From Phyto melanocephala (Eukaryota > Arthropoda > Insecta > Diptera > Rhinophoridae), in NCBI GenBank assembly GCA_941918925.1, contig OW799233.1:57131841-57195840 (forward strand): a stretch of DNA of 64,000 nucleotides, written 5' to 3'. The notes beneath the pieces were generated by a model. That model worked only from the letters and a program-made list of their open reading frames with translations, ran no database searches and had not been told where the DNA came from. Positions 34,014 through 46,374 of the stretch are shown here, one piece after another. Each line of letters starts with the position of its first letter. The stretch's first letter is position 1. The position numbers were made by a program, and so were the translations under genes.

Positions 34014-35010
34014 CAGTGTGACCACATAACTTGACTTTTTCCAGCCTTTTCTCTATTTGCAATCGAATGATTTAAATATACCAGCCGAAATTTAATATTT
34101 ATTGGTAGAAACATTGGTTTTCGAAATCAAGTTTAAGACAAATTAATTGTGATTTGCAGCCACATAAGTTAGTAAGAGCTTGAGACACTAGATGGTTTTC
34201 AATAGAAACAGCTGTAAAGTGAATTGAAAATCAATGGTTAGAACAAAAAACCCATTTTGAAATTGCGGCTGTTTCCGATTCGTGTCATCAAGCTAAAATT
34301 TTGAAAAATTCGTTTAATAAAAAGAATTTATTTAATATAATTTTTTTAAAACCGCTACTATCAGATGTTCAAAAAGTAAATAAAATGTTTGTAAGCAACG
34401 ACTCAGATCCCACATTATTGCTTTCAGAAGTTTATTTACTATTGAAAGATCTTGCAAATCAAAGTATTTTGAAAACTGAACATTTTGATCTGTTTCAATC
34501 TGATTTGGACGATTTTTTAACTCCAGCACAATATCTAATTTTAAACAATATCTAATTTTAAAAAGACAATAATAGATTCTGAAACAGAAAAAGATTAAAC
34601 AATTAATATATCAATTACTGCAACGTTTGCCAAATAAAACTTCATAAAAAAATACATTAATGAGAATTTTAAAGAAGAAATGGCAACTTTAAACTTAGAT
34701 GAAATTTCTGATTTAGAATTACAATGGCAAAAATTAAGTTGTTATGAGTGGCCTAATAAAAATTCAACAATAAAATTTTGGATCAATATTTTTGAGTATA
34801 AGAATGCATTAAATTCCCTTTAGGGAATTATCTACTTTTGTGATGAAATTTTTAGTCTTGCCTTTCAGTAACACTGAAGTGGAGCTCGTATTCAGCGGTA
34901 TGCATCTAATGAAAACGAAAATTAGAAACAGATTAATTTTAAATTCACTAAATTCACTTCTCTATATAAGATGTGACTTAAAAAGAATAAATAAATGTTG
35001 TCAAAATTAC
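34014..35010 (+). pseudogene. hAT-superfamily transposase, degenerate
   Basis: Possible left end CAGTGTGACCA at 34014. From about 34236 the plus strand reads HFEIAAVSDSCHQAKILKNS, and the 84-codon frame at 34301-34555 continues FLKPLLSDVQKVNKMF and LLKDLANQSI. After frame changes come DEISDLELQWQKLSCYEWPN (about 34700) and, at 34850-34990, LPFSNTEVELVFSGMHLMKT followed by KIRNRLILNSLNSLLYIR. The last block is the hAT C-terminal dimerisation region (SNxExxFS...RN), and the order resembles the KIAA1586-like branch. The zinc finger and most of the catalytic core are missing. Confidence 0.7.
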
Positions 35011-35198
35011 AAATAATCTCATTAAAAATTTTGATAAATCTAAAAAATGATAGTGATTTATTGACGAACTCTTCAGAGGTAGACAAATATTCATTTGAGA
35101 AAATATTTACTATGTAGTAAAATATTTATTAAGTATGTTCGTTTGCTTGTTTAAAATCATTTTTTGGAATTGAAAATTTTCAAATCTAAACCATTTTT

Positions 35199-35320
35199 CA
35201 TTGAAATTGAGAAAATTCCAAATGAAATTAAGAAAATTCCAATTGAAATTGAGAATTTCAATTTGAAATTGTGAAAATTCCAAATGAAATTGAGAAATTT
35301 TAATTGAAATTGAGAATACT
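35199..35320. repeat. Tandem ~21-bp repeat, about six units
   Basis: Units such as GAAATTGAGAAAATTCCAAAT are repeated about six times with single-base changes (GAGAAA/AAGAAA/GTGAAA, CCAAAT/CCAATT). Translation of either strand is low-complexity Phe/Ile/Asn, so it is a minisatellite rather than a gene. Confidence 0.75.
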
Positions 35321-35786
35321 CCCGTTCTTCAGACTCTATGATCACCTGAGTTTCCCTTAGTTCCAACGCGTCGCGAGCTTTGTTATGCACTGCTGTTATC
35401 TTCCTGGTTTGGTCACTAATAACATTATGGACGCTGTCTCTGTTTTCTGCTTACTCCATGCACTCGCACTCGTGACCAGCAGCCTGCTCCCGCACTACAG
35501 GTATATAATAGCTTTGCCAACCCCAACATTGGAAACAGACGCTGATCAGGAGCTGCTTAATATGGAAACTGTGGGCCTGGGTTTTTACTAGGGCCTGCGA
35601 AATCGTAAGGCAAGGTCATATTCTCTCCATAAGGATACCCTTTCTGTAGTGTATGTATGTCTGGATGAGTTTTAGCGGAATTCTTTAAAATAAAAGAGAG
35701 AATAAGGTTTGGCTTTATTGACTAGAATATTTATTGATATTAAATATGAATTCGAGCATGTAGTTGCTGCCGTTAGAGCATATACA
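35321..35786. other. GC-richer segment of unknown origin
   Basis: About 35330-35640 is richer in G and C than its surroundings and has short frames on both strands (plus 35385-35591, 68 codons; minus 35157-35390). It may be a piece of a retrotransposon, but I recognise no motif. Confidence 0.3.
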
Positions 35787-36200
35787 TCATAACTTTCACG
35801 TGCTTATTTAAAATCAGACTTAATTTCATAAAAAATGCGTCTACTACTTTTTTGTAATGACTCAAAAGTTTCATGTTATTTTGCATAGACATGGGACATA
35901 TCAGATCCGCAAAGAAAATAAATATTATAACGTCAACCTAATGAACTACGTGAGCAGTAGGCAGTTAAGTTTATTGGAATTATTCGTTCTTAACATATTT
36001 CTTTCCGTAAATTGAATGTATCACACGCTGTGTAACTTGTGGTACCATCCTGCTTAACCACGCGTGAGCAACATTATTTGTTTATGGCCAAAAATGTTTG
36101 AAGCATATTTCTATACCGATCACCATTCTGACGATCATTATAAGTATTTGAATAAATCTGACAATGGTTAAAAAACAAAGGCGATTAACCAATCCCCATT
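35787..36200 (+). repeat. Two-part repeat P, copy 1
   Basis: Two blocks recur near the far end of the window: 35787-35841 (TTTCACGTGCTTATTTAAAA, TCAGACTTAATTTCATAAAA) matches 59146-59200, and 36017-36200 (CACACGCTGTGTAACTTGTG, GTACCATCCTGCTTAACCAC, GCGTGAGCAACATTATTTG) matches 62431-62609. The 175 bases between are specific to this copy. Function and class unknown. Confidence 0.6.
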
Positions 36201-36210
36201 TATTTTAACT

Positions 36211-36870
36211 CTCATGTAATAATGACAGTAAATAAAGCTAATGGGATATTCGGTTTTATAAAGCGTAGGGCTAAGGAATTTAATGATCCTTATGTGACAA
36301 AAATTTATTCACGTCATTGATAAGACCTTTACTGGAATATGGGTCAATAATTTGGGATCCCCAATATGATGTGTATATTTAAAAACTTGAATCAGTCCAA
36401 AAACAATTTTTGCTGTTCTGCCTTCGTAACTTGAGTTGGAATCCCATACCAACTTACGATTATGTCGAAGTCGTTTACTACTCATTGCGCTCCCAACGTT
36501 ACAAAGCCGAAGAATTGTTTCCAATATTGCATTTGTCCTGAATTTAGTTCTACATATCTTCAACCTAAAATATGCATCAATGTTCCTAACAGGCAGCTCA
36601 GATCTTATGAACCGTTATATATCAAATTTCACCGATCAAACTACATTAACTTTGATTCGTTTAGAAGAATTTGTGCTGAGGTAAATAAGTTCTATGCACA
36701 CATCGACTTTTCCGATAATGTTGCTGTAACTAGAGAAAAGCTGATAAGGTTTCTAAATTCAAATGCTTATGTCTGGTGATGTTTTTGTCTTTCTTTGTTC
36801 ATTTTATTATTGTTTTTTTTTTTAAAATATTGCTCAACTGTATATTTTTATGTTGATTGAATTAAATAAA
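36211..36870 (+). pseudogene. Non-LTR retrotransposon tail, 5'-truncated (jockey/I-like RT C-terminus)
   Basis: Reads MTVNKANGIFGFIKRRAKEF, then after a one-base loss SLIRPLLEYGSIIWDPQYD and KLESVQKQFLLFCLRNLSWN, and in another frame RQLRSYEPLYIKFHRSNYIN up to TGA near 36778. EYGSIIWDP and the Arg/Tyr-rich end are typical of the region after the reverse transcriptase of jockey/I-type elements. A short 3' region closes with AAATAAATAAATAAATGA, a non-LTR tail. Several stops and shifts show it is old. Confidence 0.7.
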
Positions 36871-37518
36871 TAAATAAATGATTCCACTTGCTCACAAACC
36901 CCACCAAATAGAACTTCTTTCATCATGCATTGGCAGCTCTTGAACTGCATCCGACTAGTCTTCATACCCGATTCGTTAAATTTGTTCGTTAACACACATA
37001 CTAAGCTCAGCTTAAGGCCAGCCAATACTCAGCCAGGGATCAGCTAGTATGTTATTAAATAGATTCAAAATTCTATAAGTTTTACTTATAGTTTAATTAT
37101 ATGCAAATAAACATTTGTATACAATATTATGTTTACAAAATTTTTTCATAAAATTGTAAAGAAATCTGATAAGAATTGATTTAATTTTGTTACAAATACT
37201 CACATTATAAATACAAAAACTTCACGTACGTTGTGCACTAAAAAAATTAAATCCTTTTCATACATACTAACATACATATGTATGTATATGTTAATATACA
37301 TATGTGTATGTAAATATATATATATATATATAAAGGTTATAATAAAAATCTAATATACTCTTATTTTATTGCTCATAAAACAAAATATTGCTGAAATCAC
37401 TAAAATCGAATTTTACCTGTGTTTAAGAAACCAATACCATAAAGAAAAATGTGTAACAAAACGAACAAAATTTTGTTTTATTTATATGAATAAAGTTATG
37501 TAAGTATATTACTTTCGC
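36871..37518. other. Spacer with AT microsatellites
   Basis: 36890-37025 is less AT-rich; on the minus strand it gives MAGLKLSLVC and CEQVESFIYL, which faintly recalls a reverse transcriptase of another non-LTR element (low confidence). 37260-37335 holds TACATA/ATGTAT and TA runs. Confidence 0.35.
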
Positions 37519-37734
37519 TGGTCACAAGTAGAAAGACCCTAACTGAAATAATTGCAATTTTACAGGAGAAGGTAAAAACGTAACAGAAACTGTATTATCA
37601 TAATGAAATGCTTGTGTCTTTGATACTATTGCCTTCAATTTTTGTTTCGGATGTAATTGTGTGAAATTTTTTGAAATCACTGAAAAACTCAATTTCGTAA
37701 AAAGTGCGAGTTAGGGCGTTTCTACTTGTGACCC
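37519..37734. mobile_element. MITE with 25-bp inverted repeats (GGTCACAAGTAGAAA)
   Basis: Left GGTCACAAGTAGAAAGACCC and right (complement) GGGTCACAAGTAGAAACGCC are followed by TAACT in both arms. The ~165-base centre is AT-rich and non-coding. A flanking duplication was not clear. Confidence 0.7.
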
Positions 37735-38129
37735 TCGTTATGTTCTTTTGCTGTAAAATTATTGTCAACATTCAAAATCAACTTTCATATTATTAAAGAT
37801 TTATGAGCAGAAAAGTATTTAAACCCAGCGACGTCAATCTACGGATGTGACGGATGTTTGTCTTCCTACAATGATATTTATTACGAAATTAAATTGATTG
37901 CACAATTAAGAACGTCAGATCGAACAATCGAAATCAGACAATTATATTCAAAAACAGAAACACTTAAAGGATGGATATTGAAAGCATAACGAAAATGTAT
38001 AAGGACAATGTCATTTGAAAGGTGAAGTAAAAAGACAAATTAAAAACTTAATACTATGATTCCCTAATTCAGATTTCTTTGAATTGTACCATACATATAT
38101 AGGAATTTTTTAAATTACATTTTAGTATA
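37735..38129. other. Spacer, nothing recognised
   Basis: AT-rich non-coding DNA. Confidence 0.4.
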
Positions 38130-38197
38130 CCGATAAAGAGTGCTGATATTGAAATCGTAGCTGGTTTCGAAAATGCATTCCTCTCGGCTAATATCGG
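38130..38197 (+). ncRNA. Hammerhead ribozyme-like motif, copy 2 (core mutated)
   Basis: Same layout as 6827-6896: outer stem CCGAT (38130-38134) with ATCGG (38193-38197), stem II GAAATC-GTAGCT-GGTTTC, GAAA, and AATGCATTC. The core is CTGATAT instead of CTGATGA, so the invariant G and A are lost and it should be inactive. The outer stem is perfect here while the first copy uses a G-T pair, so the pairing is kept. Confidence 0.5.
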
Positions 38198-38294
38198 AAA
38201 TAATTTAAAGAATATTCTTAAAAAATAATGCAATTTAATTTAATTTGATTTATAAAATTAAATAATAGAATAAATGATGTTGAGCCAGAATAAC

Positions 38295-39812
38295 AAGTAA
38301 GAGCACTATATTCGGCTGTGTCGAATCTTTTATACCCACCACCAATTTTCCGTTCTTTTAAAGCTAGGGTTTCTTTCCCGAAAAGTTTTGTTTTCCGGGA
38401 ATGCGAGATTTATTTTTTAATATCCCGGGATCCCGGCGCAAATCAAATATAAAGCAAATTTGTTTTTAATTAATAAAAAACTTTTTATTAAAAACCATAA
38501 AATAGTTTATAATGTAAAAGAAACGCTTCAAGCTATAAAAATTAATAAAGAAACTTGAATCTAAAATATAAATTGAGTACAAATATTTTTTATTGAAAAA
38601 AATTATATTCTCTAGATACGAGATCAAATATGAGCACAAAAATAAAAATACAGGTACTTCAGCTGTGAGATCAACAATAAAATCATTAGAATTCAATTTC
38701 AATATAAACAAAATAAACATCTCCTTTCGAATCGTAGCCATCTTTTTATTTCCCGCGATCCCGAAAAATAATCCCGTGAAGTCGGAAATGTTAAATAACT
38801 CAAATTCCCGGGAAATAACAAAATGTATTGTTTGTTATTAACAGTAATCGCTAAAGAATAATCCCTTTATACTAAAATATGGATCACTTTCTTTGTATAA
38901 GTTCGATATGCTAGTAAAATGTTTTCGTTAATTTAGTCTTTCAATGAAAGTGGGCGTTAAAGTAGGCGTGTTGAAGTTGTTTCTACTAATGAAAGCAACT
39001 TAGATGTTTCAGTATAGTCCTTTATTATTCCAAAATATTTATTCATAGAGAAATTATATGAATTTGAGATAAACCGTTATATAGGAGGTAGGCGTTAAAG
39101 TGGGCGTATCACCTAAACCAGCAAAATAATGACATTGACTAGAAGGATATATGTAGCAAATTTCATCATCGTAGCTCTAATTTTGTTGGTTTTATGAGCT
39201 TTTAAATTTCATTAACAGTGGATATCGTTGTGAGCGTTGTAGTAGGCGTATCGAAATTGTTTCTACTAGAGAAATTATATGAATTTGAGATAAACCGTTT
39301 TATGGAAGGTGGGCGTAAAAGTAGGCGTGTCACATTTATTTTCCGTTAGAAGAAATCATATTACAAAAAAGCCATGTTTGCAAAATTTCAGAATCGAACA
39401 TCCAATTTTGTTGCTTCTATGACGTTTTTGTCTTTAAATATACCGCAAAATACACTGTGCGGTATAAATTTTCGTACATTTTGATCCATAACTCTTTTTC
39501 TAATGCATAGATTTAGGCAATTTTCGGGAAAAATATTGCTTTTACTCAGGAAATATATATTCGAAGTTTCATGACGCTATTTTAATGCGTTTGGACACAA
39601 TTCCATTTTAGTGAGTATTTATTTCATTTTATTTTATTCGATGTTATTAGGACACGGTTTTTTGACCTACTGTTGCTTTACGTGCTATAACTCTCTTCCT
39701 AATATTCTGTTTTCGACCATTTACAATACCAAACAAACCTTGTGTATAGAATAGGTGCGACCTCTATACAAAATGAATATACCCCCACCATTTTTTTGGT
39801 GGCGGCATAAAA
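38295..39812 (+). mobile_element. Family A repeat (plus) with a CCCGGG element inside
   Basis: Starts CAAGTAAGAGCACTATATTC and ends TTTTTTGGTGGCGGCATAAA. The mariner-type fragment is deleted, and two decayed sub-repeats are present (39,940-type GTGGGCGTTAAAGTAGGCG at 38949 and 39085). The 38368-38830 segment is a foreign element inserted just after TTTATACCCACCACC. The closing tract has lost the CCGTCTGT part. Confidence 0.75.
38368..38830. mobile_element. CCCGGG-rich element (hAT-like ends), copy 1
   Basis: Left end TAGGGTTTCTTTCCCG and, in inverse, subterminal TTTCCGGGAATGCGAG against CTCAAATTCCCGGGAAA at the right. Internal phrase GAGATCAAATATGAGCACAA followed by ATACAGGTACTTCAGCTGTG recurs inverted at 45360-45420. 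The same element sits at the same place in the family A copy at 43.7-46.4 kb, where better ends AGGGTTTTTTCCCG/CGGGAA...AAACCCT are kept. Confidence 0.6.
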
Positions 39813-40009
39813 TTTATATATTAAAAAAGCGATTACTTATTTTGTAGTTACTTGACATACATTCCTTATATACTTCAACATCGTCAGAGCAAAAAAACAT
39901 ACATATATAAATACATACAAACATACATGAACTCTGAAGATCGAAAAGGGCACATCTCTATATAAATATAAACTGTTCAGGGAATGAAGAGAAATTAAAT
40001 TTTATTTTC

Positions 40010-41370
40010 TAAAAATATTTTAGGACTAACTGCTTTTATCGCTTTTAAGTCAAAATATGTGAACTGTAGAAATATAGAGATTTTGACGCGCTAAATTTAT
40101 ATCCGTTTTCAGTTCTTTTTTCTATCGCTCTAAATTTTTTTTTGTATGGGCATGCCTAATATTTCGCGCGAGTTAATGCGGTTATGCTGATACTTTTCAT
40201 CATAACTTGATAAGGATAAGTTCGATTTTGATCAGCGAATTGTTAACAATATTTTGTTTTTCCACATTTTCAAGCGTTCAGGAGTTATTCAGAAATTCGT
40301 GATAAGAGCCAAAAATTGTGTACCAATGATTTGGGCTGATCCAGGAGAACACAATTCCGACAACTGTTATGCTTATGCGAAAAAAATATATAGATTAAAT
40401 CGAAAGAACTAAAACAAATAGTTTTCACATCTATTACAAGTTCACAAATACCTATTCCGTATTCGGATTATATAGCAATTTCACGGCTTTCAAATTCTAA
40501 CAGAGGAACAAATGATCAATCGGTCCTTACCTTTAAGCCAGAACCAGTTTCCGGCCCACCTAATAAAATAATTCCAATTTCATGAGTAACAATGGACAAG
40601 ATTATTTGAGAATAGACCCTGTTTCGACGTGAATCAAAAAAGCTTGTCCTATTTTTAAATAAAGGCTACAATTTGGAGCCCAATGTCAAAGTAACCGAAT
40701 AGCGAAAACGGCGATTTCCATTCAAATGTTTCTTTAAACACAACAAAGTGAACACATTCGCTTATTGCCGTGATATAAAGGGATTGATGGAGGCAATGGA
40801 CATTAATTGCATAGCAGCTGAATAGCGAATGTTCATACTCTTCGAAATAGAGCTTGAAAGTCGTTTTGTTACTTAAACACAATAAAAAAAAACAAACATT
40901 CATATCGGCTACAGTATAGATATGAGTGAAACATATGATTCCATGAACATAATTTTGGATAAACTTTGCTACACTGAACACGTGTGCGAATCAGTTGTGA
41001 TCTTAAAATGTTGGCAATGCAAAGAGGTTTTAAAGTGTCTCTAGAGGACCCGATTAAAAGGAAATCAGTACGAGACGCATGACTGGCTTGTTCCAGATCC
41101 AGCGCAAAAACAATACAACTACGTAAATGATCCACTCGTGCCAATGGAGAAACTAGGAATAGTTAAAAATGTCATCAAGACCGAAAATCCTTGAGTCCTT
41201 GAAAAATATTTTCCCAAAAATGAGCAAAGCGAAATTGATGGAAGATGTTCTGAATGGGCCCGATATACGAAAGCCAATAAGATCAAAGAAATTTAAAGAA
41301 GCTTTAGTCTGTTATGATTATCTTGCGTGGAGAAATTCATACGGTATTTGTTTGATATTTACTTAAGAAT
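40010..41370 (+). pseudogene. DWRLFIDSSK-family transposon protein, second copy, degenerate
   Basis: 40080-40230 resembles the inverted arm of the 13022-15911 element (ATTTTGACGCGCTAAATTTA, TATCCGTTTTCAG, GTATGGGCATGCC). Coding pieces then follow on the plus strand: MIWADPGEHNSDNCYAY (about 40340), FTSITSSQIPIPYSDYIAIS, LTFKPEPVSGPP, LFLNKGYNLEPNVKVTE, FAYCRDIKGLMEAMDI with a stop replacing the Trp of DWR (about 40815), MSETYDSMNIILDKL (about 40925), and YFPKMSKAKLMEDVLNGPDI (41205-41270). Order and motifs match the 13.8-15.2 kb relic, but the sequence is clearly different, so it is another subfamily. Many stops. Confidence 0.6.
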
Positions 41371-42844
41371 ACTCAAAAATTGTCCCGTTATACATACTTA
41401 AGAAAAAAGCAGCATAACGAGCAGTGTTAAATCATCTATAATTATCACAAAATGCAGAAAATAAGCAAACTTCAAACACCTGCATGATCTATTGTCGAAC
41501 AATCAGTTTTCGATCTTATGATTAATAAATAACGGATAAAATACTCACATTTTAAACGCCTGGTTGATCGATTTGCGATTGCACTACGTTTTGTTAGTGT
41601 ATTTTAAATCAAACTCTTTTTAATCATTAACGCGAATGCTGTTTTAATCGTGTAAGTGACTAATCAGTTTTTGATCACAGAAAGTATTCAAAAATGACTC
41701 AGCAAGGTGATTTTTTTTTTTTTTAATTATCTAAACGCTAGCGGGGTAGTTACTTTGGTTGTGTTTGCTCGTATTTATTACTATAATTCTTACAGTATAT
41801 ACATATGTATTTCTTACGCTATTTTTATTTTAATCTTGAAGCTAGTTTTTATATTTTATGCACATTTCTTCCAGACATTTAGATGTAAATTTATTTATCT
41901 CTTTCGCATACATTGTTTTAGATTTAACCTGTTAGTTTTTAAGGGAAATGAAAGGAAGCGTGATCATTAATAAAAATAGACGCCAAGTGTTTTATTACAC
42001 AGTGTAAATGGTTATTTGTTCTTCTTAATTATGTATCAAAAATTATAAGCTAATCTGCTACTGTGATACGTTGCGATACTTTTTACCTTTATTCACCAAA
42101 TAAACAAATTTTAATCGCACCAACAACAAGCAATATTACAAACAATTCATTTATTGTTATGATATAATGTATTTAAGCAAAGAAAAAATAAATGAGTAAA
42201 TAAACATAATAGAGCAACAACAACAATGATGTCAATAAAGGAACTGGTTAGTCCATAAAGTTAATGTACATAAAAAGATAATTAAAAGCCTGAAAGCTTA
42301 TTATACGTGCATAAATATTTTTATGACAAAATGGAAATTTCAAGGATGTGTTTTTTAAATCATTCAAGAAATCATTTCTTTAAGACTATTACGAGTGTTT
42401 CTGTCCTCTACAACACCTGCAGAGACCGAAAAATATTGTTTGTTAAGCGTTGTACCTGTCCGAATTTATGTTAGTGTCCTCAGTTAGTTGAGTGTGAACA
42501 TTTGACACGTATTAGTAACATTAGTATTAAATTAACCTTTCTACTATACTTCTACCATAGATTTTCATAATGGTTTGGGTTATGCCAAATATGGCTGCAT
42601 AACAGCAGTTTTAGTAATTTCTTGTATGCGCTATGGTTAGTGAATACAGTCAGTATTGGGGTAAGTTATGAACAACAAAATTTAAATGTCAATTTCACGC
42701 CAATTTATTATGTTCGAAACACAGACTTTTACAAAGACACGAACAGAGATTTTGTTGTCTCAAAAAAATTTAATGTATCTTCAAAGCTTTTGTTCTACAT
42801 GGATTTGTAATTTTGTCTATAATTTATACAACATTTATTTAAAT
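41371..42844. other. AT-rich spacer, nothing recognised
   Basis: The 87-codon frame at 41707-41970 is Phe/Ile-rich, as expected by chance in T-rich DNA. No repeat family was recognised. Confidence 0.45.
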
Positions 42845-43085
42845 TTTCATAAAGTATATGTTTTTTGAATCTTTGTAAATAGAAAGCGATAATTGAATGA
42901 TGTCCCTTTGTCCGTGTGTTGATTGTAATCTGCTTTTAAAAGACCATAGTATGTTGGATATACCAGTATGTGTATGTTATATCAATCTTTCAAGATTATT
43001 CGGGAATAAATTGGTGCTTAAAACAATCAAAATCGGTCTATAATCTGCCGATTTGTTAGGCGTAAGAACGACTGCCTCAAACAAA
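42845..43085 (-). repeat. Family B fragment, decayed (minus)
   Basis: Shows CATAAAGTATATGTTTTTTG, TCCCTTTGTCCGTGTGTTGA, ATCTGCTTTTAAAAGACC and a stretch like ATTATTCGGGAATAAATTGG, corresponding to the family B 3' half read backwards. Confidence 0.5.
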
Positions 43086-43678
43086 ACAACTCATTCCTGT
43101 AGTTGTGCTACACCCTATACTAATAATATTATTCTTAAAATTCTTACATAACTACTTGTTGCTATGTTAGGTTAGATGAGTAGCTCGCCATCAGTGAGTT
43201 CATGGGCCTTAAGGCCCATTGCGATACCCTGAAACTTAACGTTTTTTCTGGTATAACCAGCAGGACACATTTGAAAGACTGCTCATCATCCGGAAAAACG
43301 CCGATACAAAACCTTAAATATTCGATCCGATAAAGATGTGCAGTAGAGTGACCTTCCATAAAAAAAAATTGTGCCAGTGACCCCCTAAGAATAAAGATAA
43401 TGTAAAATCTATTCCAAAAAAATTTTTTTTATATTTTTTTCAAGGCTACAAATACCGCCCTTTGAGTATTTTGTTCACTGTGTAATTTTTAGGCGCCATT
43501 TTTAGTCCCATCATTTTGTATACCGCTGTTCATGGCTCTGTATGGGCTACATTCCTGTCTTTAGAAGTTTTTTACAAAGATGCCAAATTCCTGTTATGAC
43601 AATAAAAATCTCGGTTCGTACCCACCCTAATGCTGAATATCTGACTAAAGACTTTATCCTAACCATCACATGTAGGGG
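43086..43678. other. Spacer with a short GGGCCTTAAGGCCC palindrome
   Basis: At 43165-43370 there is a less AT-rich segment including TGGGCCTTAAGGCCCATTG and GATACCCT, which resembles a dispersed insect repeat I cannot name. No open gene. Confidence 0.35.
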
Positions 43679-44856
43679 TTTTTATACCCGCCAACATAAA
43701 AATGGTGGGGGTATATTCATTTTGTCATTCCGTTTGTAACACATCGAAATATCCATTTTAGATCCCATAAAGTATATACATATATTCTGAATCAGGGTTT
43801 GATTTGATGACGATCTAGCTATGTCCGTCCGTCTGTCCGTCTGTTGAAAGCACGATAGAGGTTGCACCGAAAAAGCTAGGGTGCTCAAATTTTGCCAGAA
43901 TCTTTCGTATAAACAAGGTTTGTTTGGTATTTAAAATGGGCTAAATCGGAATATCAGGAAGAGAGTTATAGCTCGTAATACAAGAGTAGGTCGAAACCGT
44001 GTGCTTCGAACATCACATAAAATGCAATTGTGTCTAAACGCGTTAACGTTTAGTCATGGAACTTCGAATATATATTTCTCAAGTAAAAACAATAGTTTTC
44101 CCTGAAAATCGCTTAAATCTATGCAATAAAAAAAGAGTTATAGATCAAAATGTACAAACATTTATACCGCGCAGTGTATTTTTCAGTATATTTAAAATTT
44201 AAAACCTAATAAAACGGACAAAATTAGATATACGATTCTAAAATTATGTACACTTTGCTTCTTGGTGAGAGACTTTGCTGTAACGGAAAATCAATGTGCC
44301 ACGCGCACCTCCCATATAACGTTTTACCTAAAATTCATATAATTTCTCTATTAATAAAAATTTTGGAATAATAGAGTACTATATTGAAATATCTAAGTTG
44401 TACTAATTAGCAAAAGCAACTTTGACACGCCTACTATAACACCCACTTTTCACGTTATCTATCGTTAATGAAATTTAAAAGCTCATAAAACCGATTAGAG
44501 GTATGATGATGAAATATGCTACGTATATCCTTCTAGTCAATGTCATTGTTATGACAGAAAATTTAGGTGACACGCCTACCTCCCATATGACGGTTTATCC
44601 TGAATTCATATAATCTCTATGGACAAAATTTTTGGAAGAATAAAGGACTATATTGAAATATCTCAGTTTATTTATTAGCGAAAACTATATTGACACGCCT
44701 ACTTTAACGCCCACTTTTATTGAAAGACTAAATTTACGAAAACATTTTACTAGCATATCGAACTTATACAAAGAAAGTGATACATATTTTAGTATAAAGG
44801 GATTATTCTTTAGCGATTACTGTTAAAAACAAAATAATACATTTTGTGCTATAAAT

Positions 44857-46374
44857 AGGGTTTTTGTCGGGAATCTGAGCATTTAATCTTCCCGATTTAC
44901 CGCGATTATATTTTAGGATCCCGGGATATGATTAAGGTGGGCACGATTCGAAGGCAAATGTTTTTGTATTGTAACATTTTTTTCTCATAAAAATTTTTCC
45001 TTCAAGGTTTTTTTTAACTTTACATTTAAAAATATTTTTACAAATAATTTAATATACTTTTTGAGGTAAAGTGTTAAAAAATTAAAAAAAAAATCAACCA
45101 ACGTTACCAATACTTCAAAATTTCTACAAAGAAATAGTTAAAATTTTTTGTGGGAAGTCGTCAAAAAACTCAAAATATTGTATATATGTTAAATGCACTT
45201 TTAACTATTCGTCCAAAATCATAAAAAGGCTTTCTGACCAGTCAATAAACGCTCTGAGCATATTAAAAATTATTTTCTAAGTCGTTAAAAATTTTTACAT
45301 AATATTTTTTTAATTATACATTTTATTTAAATAATTTTGTATTTTAATGATCTTATTTTTGATCTCACAGCTGAAGTACCTGTATTTTTGTTTTTTGTGC
45401 TCATATTTGATCTCGCATCTAGAAAATAATATTTTTTTCAATAAAAAATATTTTTGCTGTATCCCGGGAAATTAAAAAAAAGTAAGAGTGCTATATTCGG
45501 CCATGCCGAATCTTATTTACCCTTCACAGCGTGTAGCCATGCAATAAAAGTAGTTTGTATCACCATTCCCCATATGAAATACGTACATACATATAAAAAA
45601 CATACATATATAAAAACATCCCATTGTAAAATTATAAATTTACGTATGTATGTATGTTAAAAAAAAATAAAGAAAAAAAATAAAAAAAAAATAAAAAATT
45701 TAAAAAAAAATAATTCAAATCCATATAATAAATATAAAAAAAAAATAAAATCCATATAATAAATATAAAACAAACAAAAAATAATAAAAAAATTTTTAAA
45801 AACAAAATAAAAAAAATTAAAAAAAATAGTAATAAAAATATAAATAATATATTAAATAAAAAATAAAAAAAAAAATAAAAAAAAAATTAAAAAAAAATAA
45901 ATAAAAAAAATTTTGTTGGCTTAGCTTGGGATTCGATGCCACGTTTACTCTAACCAGTATACAGGTTTGTATGTACATATGTATGTATGTTTTTGTTGTA
46001 ATGTTGTTTTTGTGAAAAAAAGTCGAGGTGGTCGTGGGTTTTTGTTCATATCTCAGTTGTTTATGTATCGATGTTTCTGATTTTCGATAGCGATCTACTC
46101 CCGAATATTTTTGATATTTTAATACCTCACCCGGGTCCATGCAATATCGGGGGGCTTCAAAAAGTTGATTTCAACATACAGACGGACAGACTGACAGAGC
46201 TTAATCGACTCCCCTATACATAAGCTTTCAGAAAATATATACTTTATTGGGTCGGAAATGAAAATTGTAGAAATTTCACACGGAATGACAAACCTAAATA
46301 TACCCTTTTTCACTGTGTGAAGGGTATAATAAATCTTGTATTGCCGGGAAACAAAAAATTGCGGGAAAAAACCC
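44857..46374. mobile_element. CCCGGG-rich element (hAT-like ends), copy 2, split by family B
   Basis: Left end AGGGTTTTTGTCGGGAATC (44857) and right end GCGGGAAAAAACCC (46361-46374) are inverted. Flanks TTATAGCA and TCATAGCT (read in the same direction) agree at 6 of 8 bases, as for a worn 8-bp hAT duplication. Internal phrases match 38368-38830 inverted. No transposase frame is left. Confidence 0.6.
45478..46333 (+). mobile_element. Family B repeat, copy 3
   Basis: Cap AAGTAAGAGTGCTATATTCG and GCCATGCCGAATC, ACCCTTCACAGCGTGTAG, A-rich block at 45655-45915, core TCGATGCCACGTTTACTC, AGACGGACAGACTGACAGAG, end TTTTTCACTGTGTGAAGGGT. It is inserted inside a CCCGGG element within family A. Confidence 0.8.

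Noticed and set aside
35199..35320. Repeated AAAATTCC as possible NF-kB/Dorsal site cluster
   Set aside because: The units lack the GGG half-site and vary at the key positions; a minisatellite explains them.
35157..35390. 77-codon frame with repeated Phe/Ile/Asn
   Set aside because: It is a translation of the 21-bp tandem repeat and has no conserved features.
41707..41970. 87-codon hydrophobic frame
   Set aside because: T-rich DNA gives Phe/Ile/Leu-rich frames by chance; no start context, partner exon or family motif.
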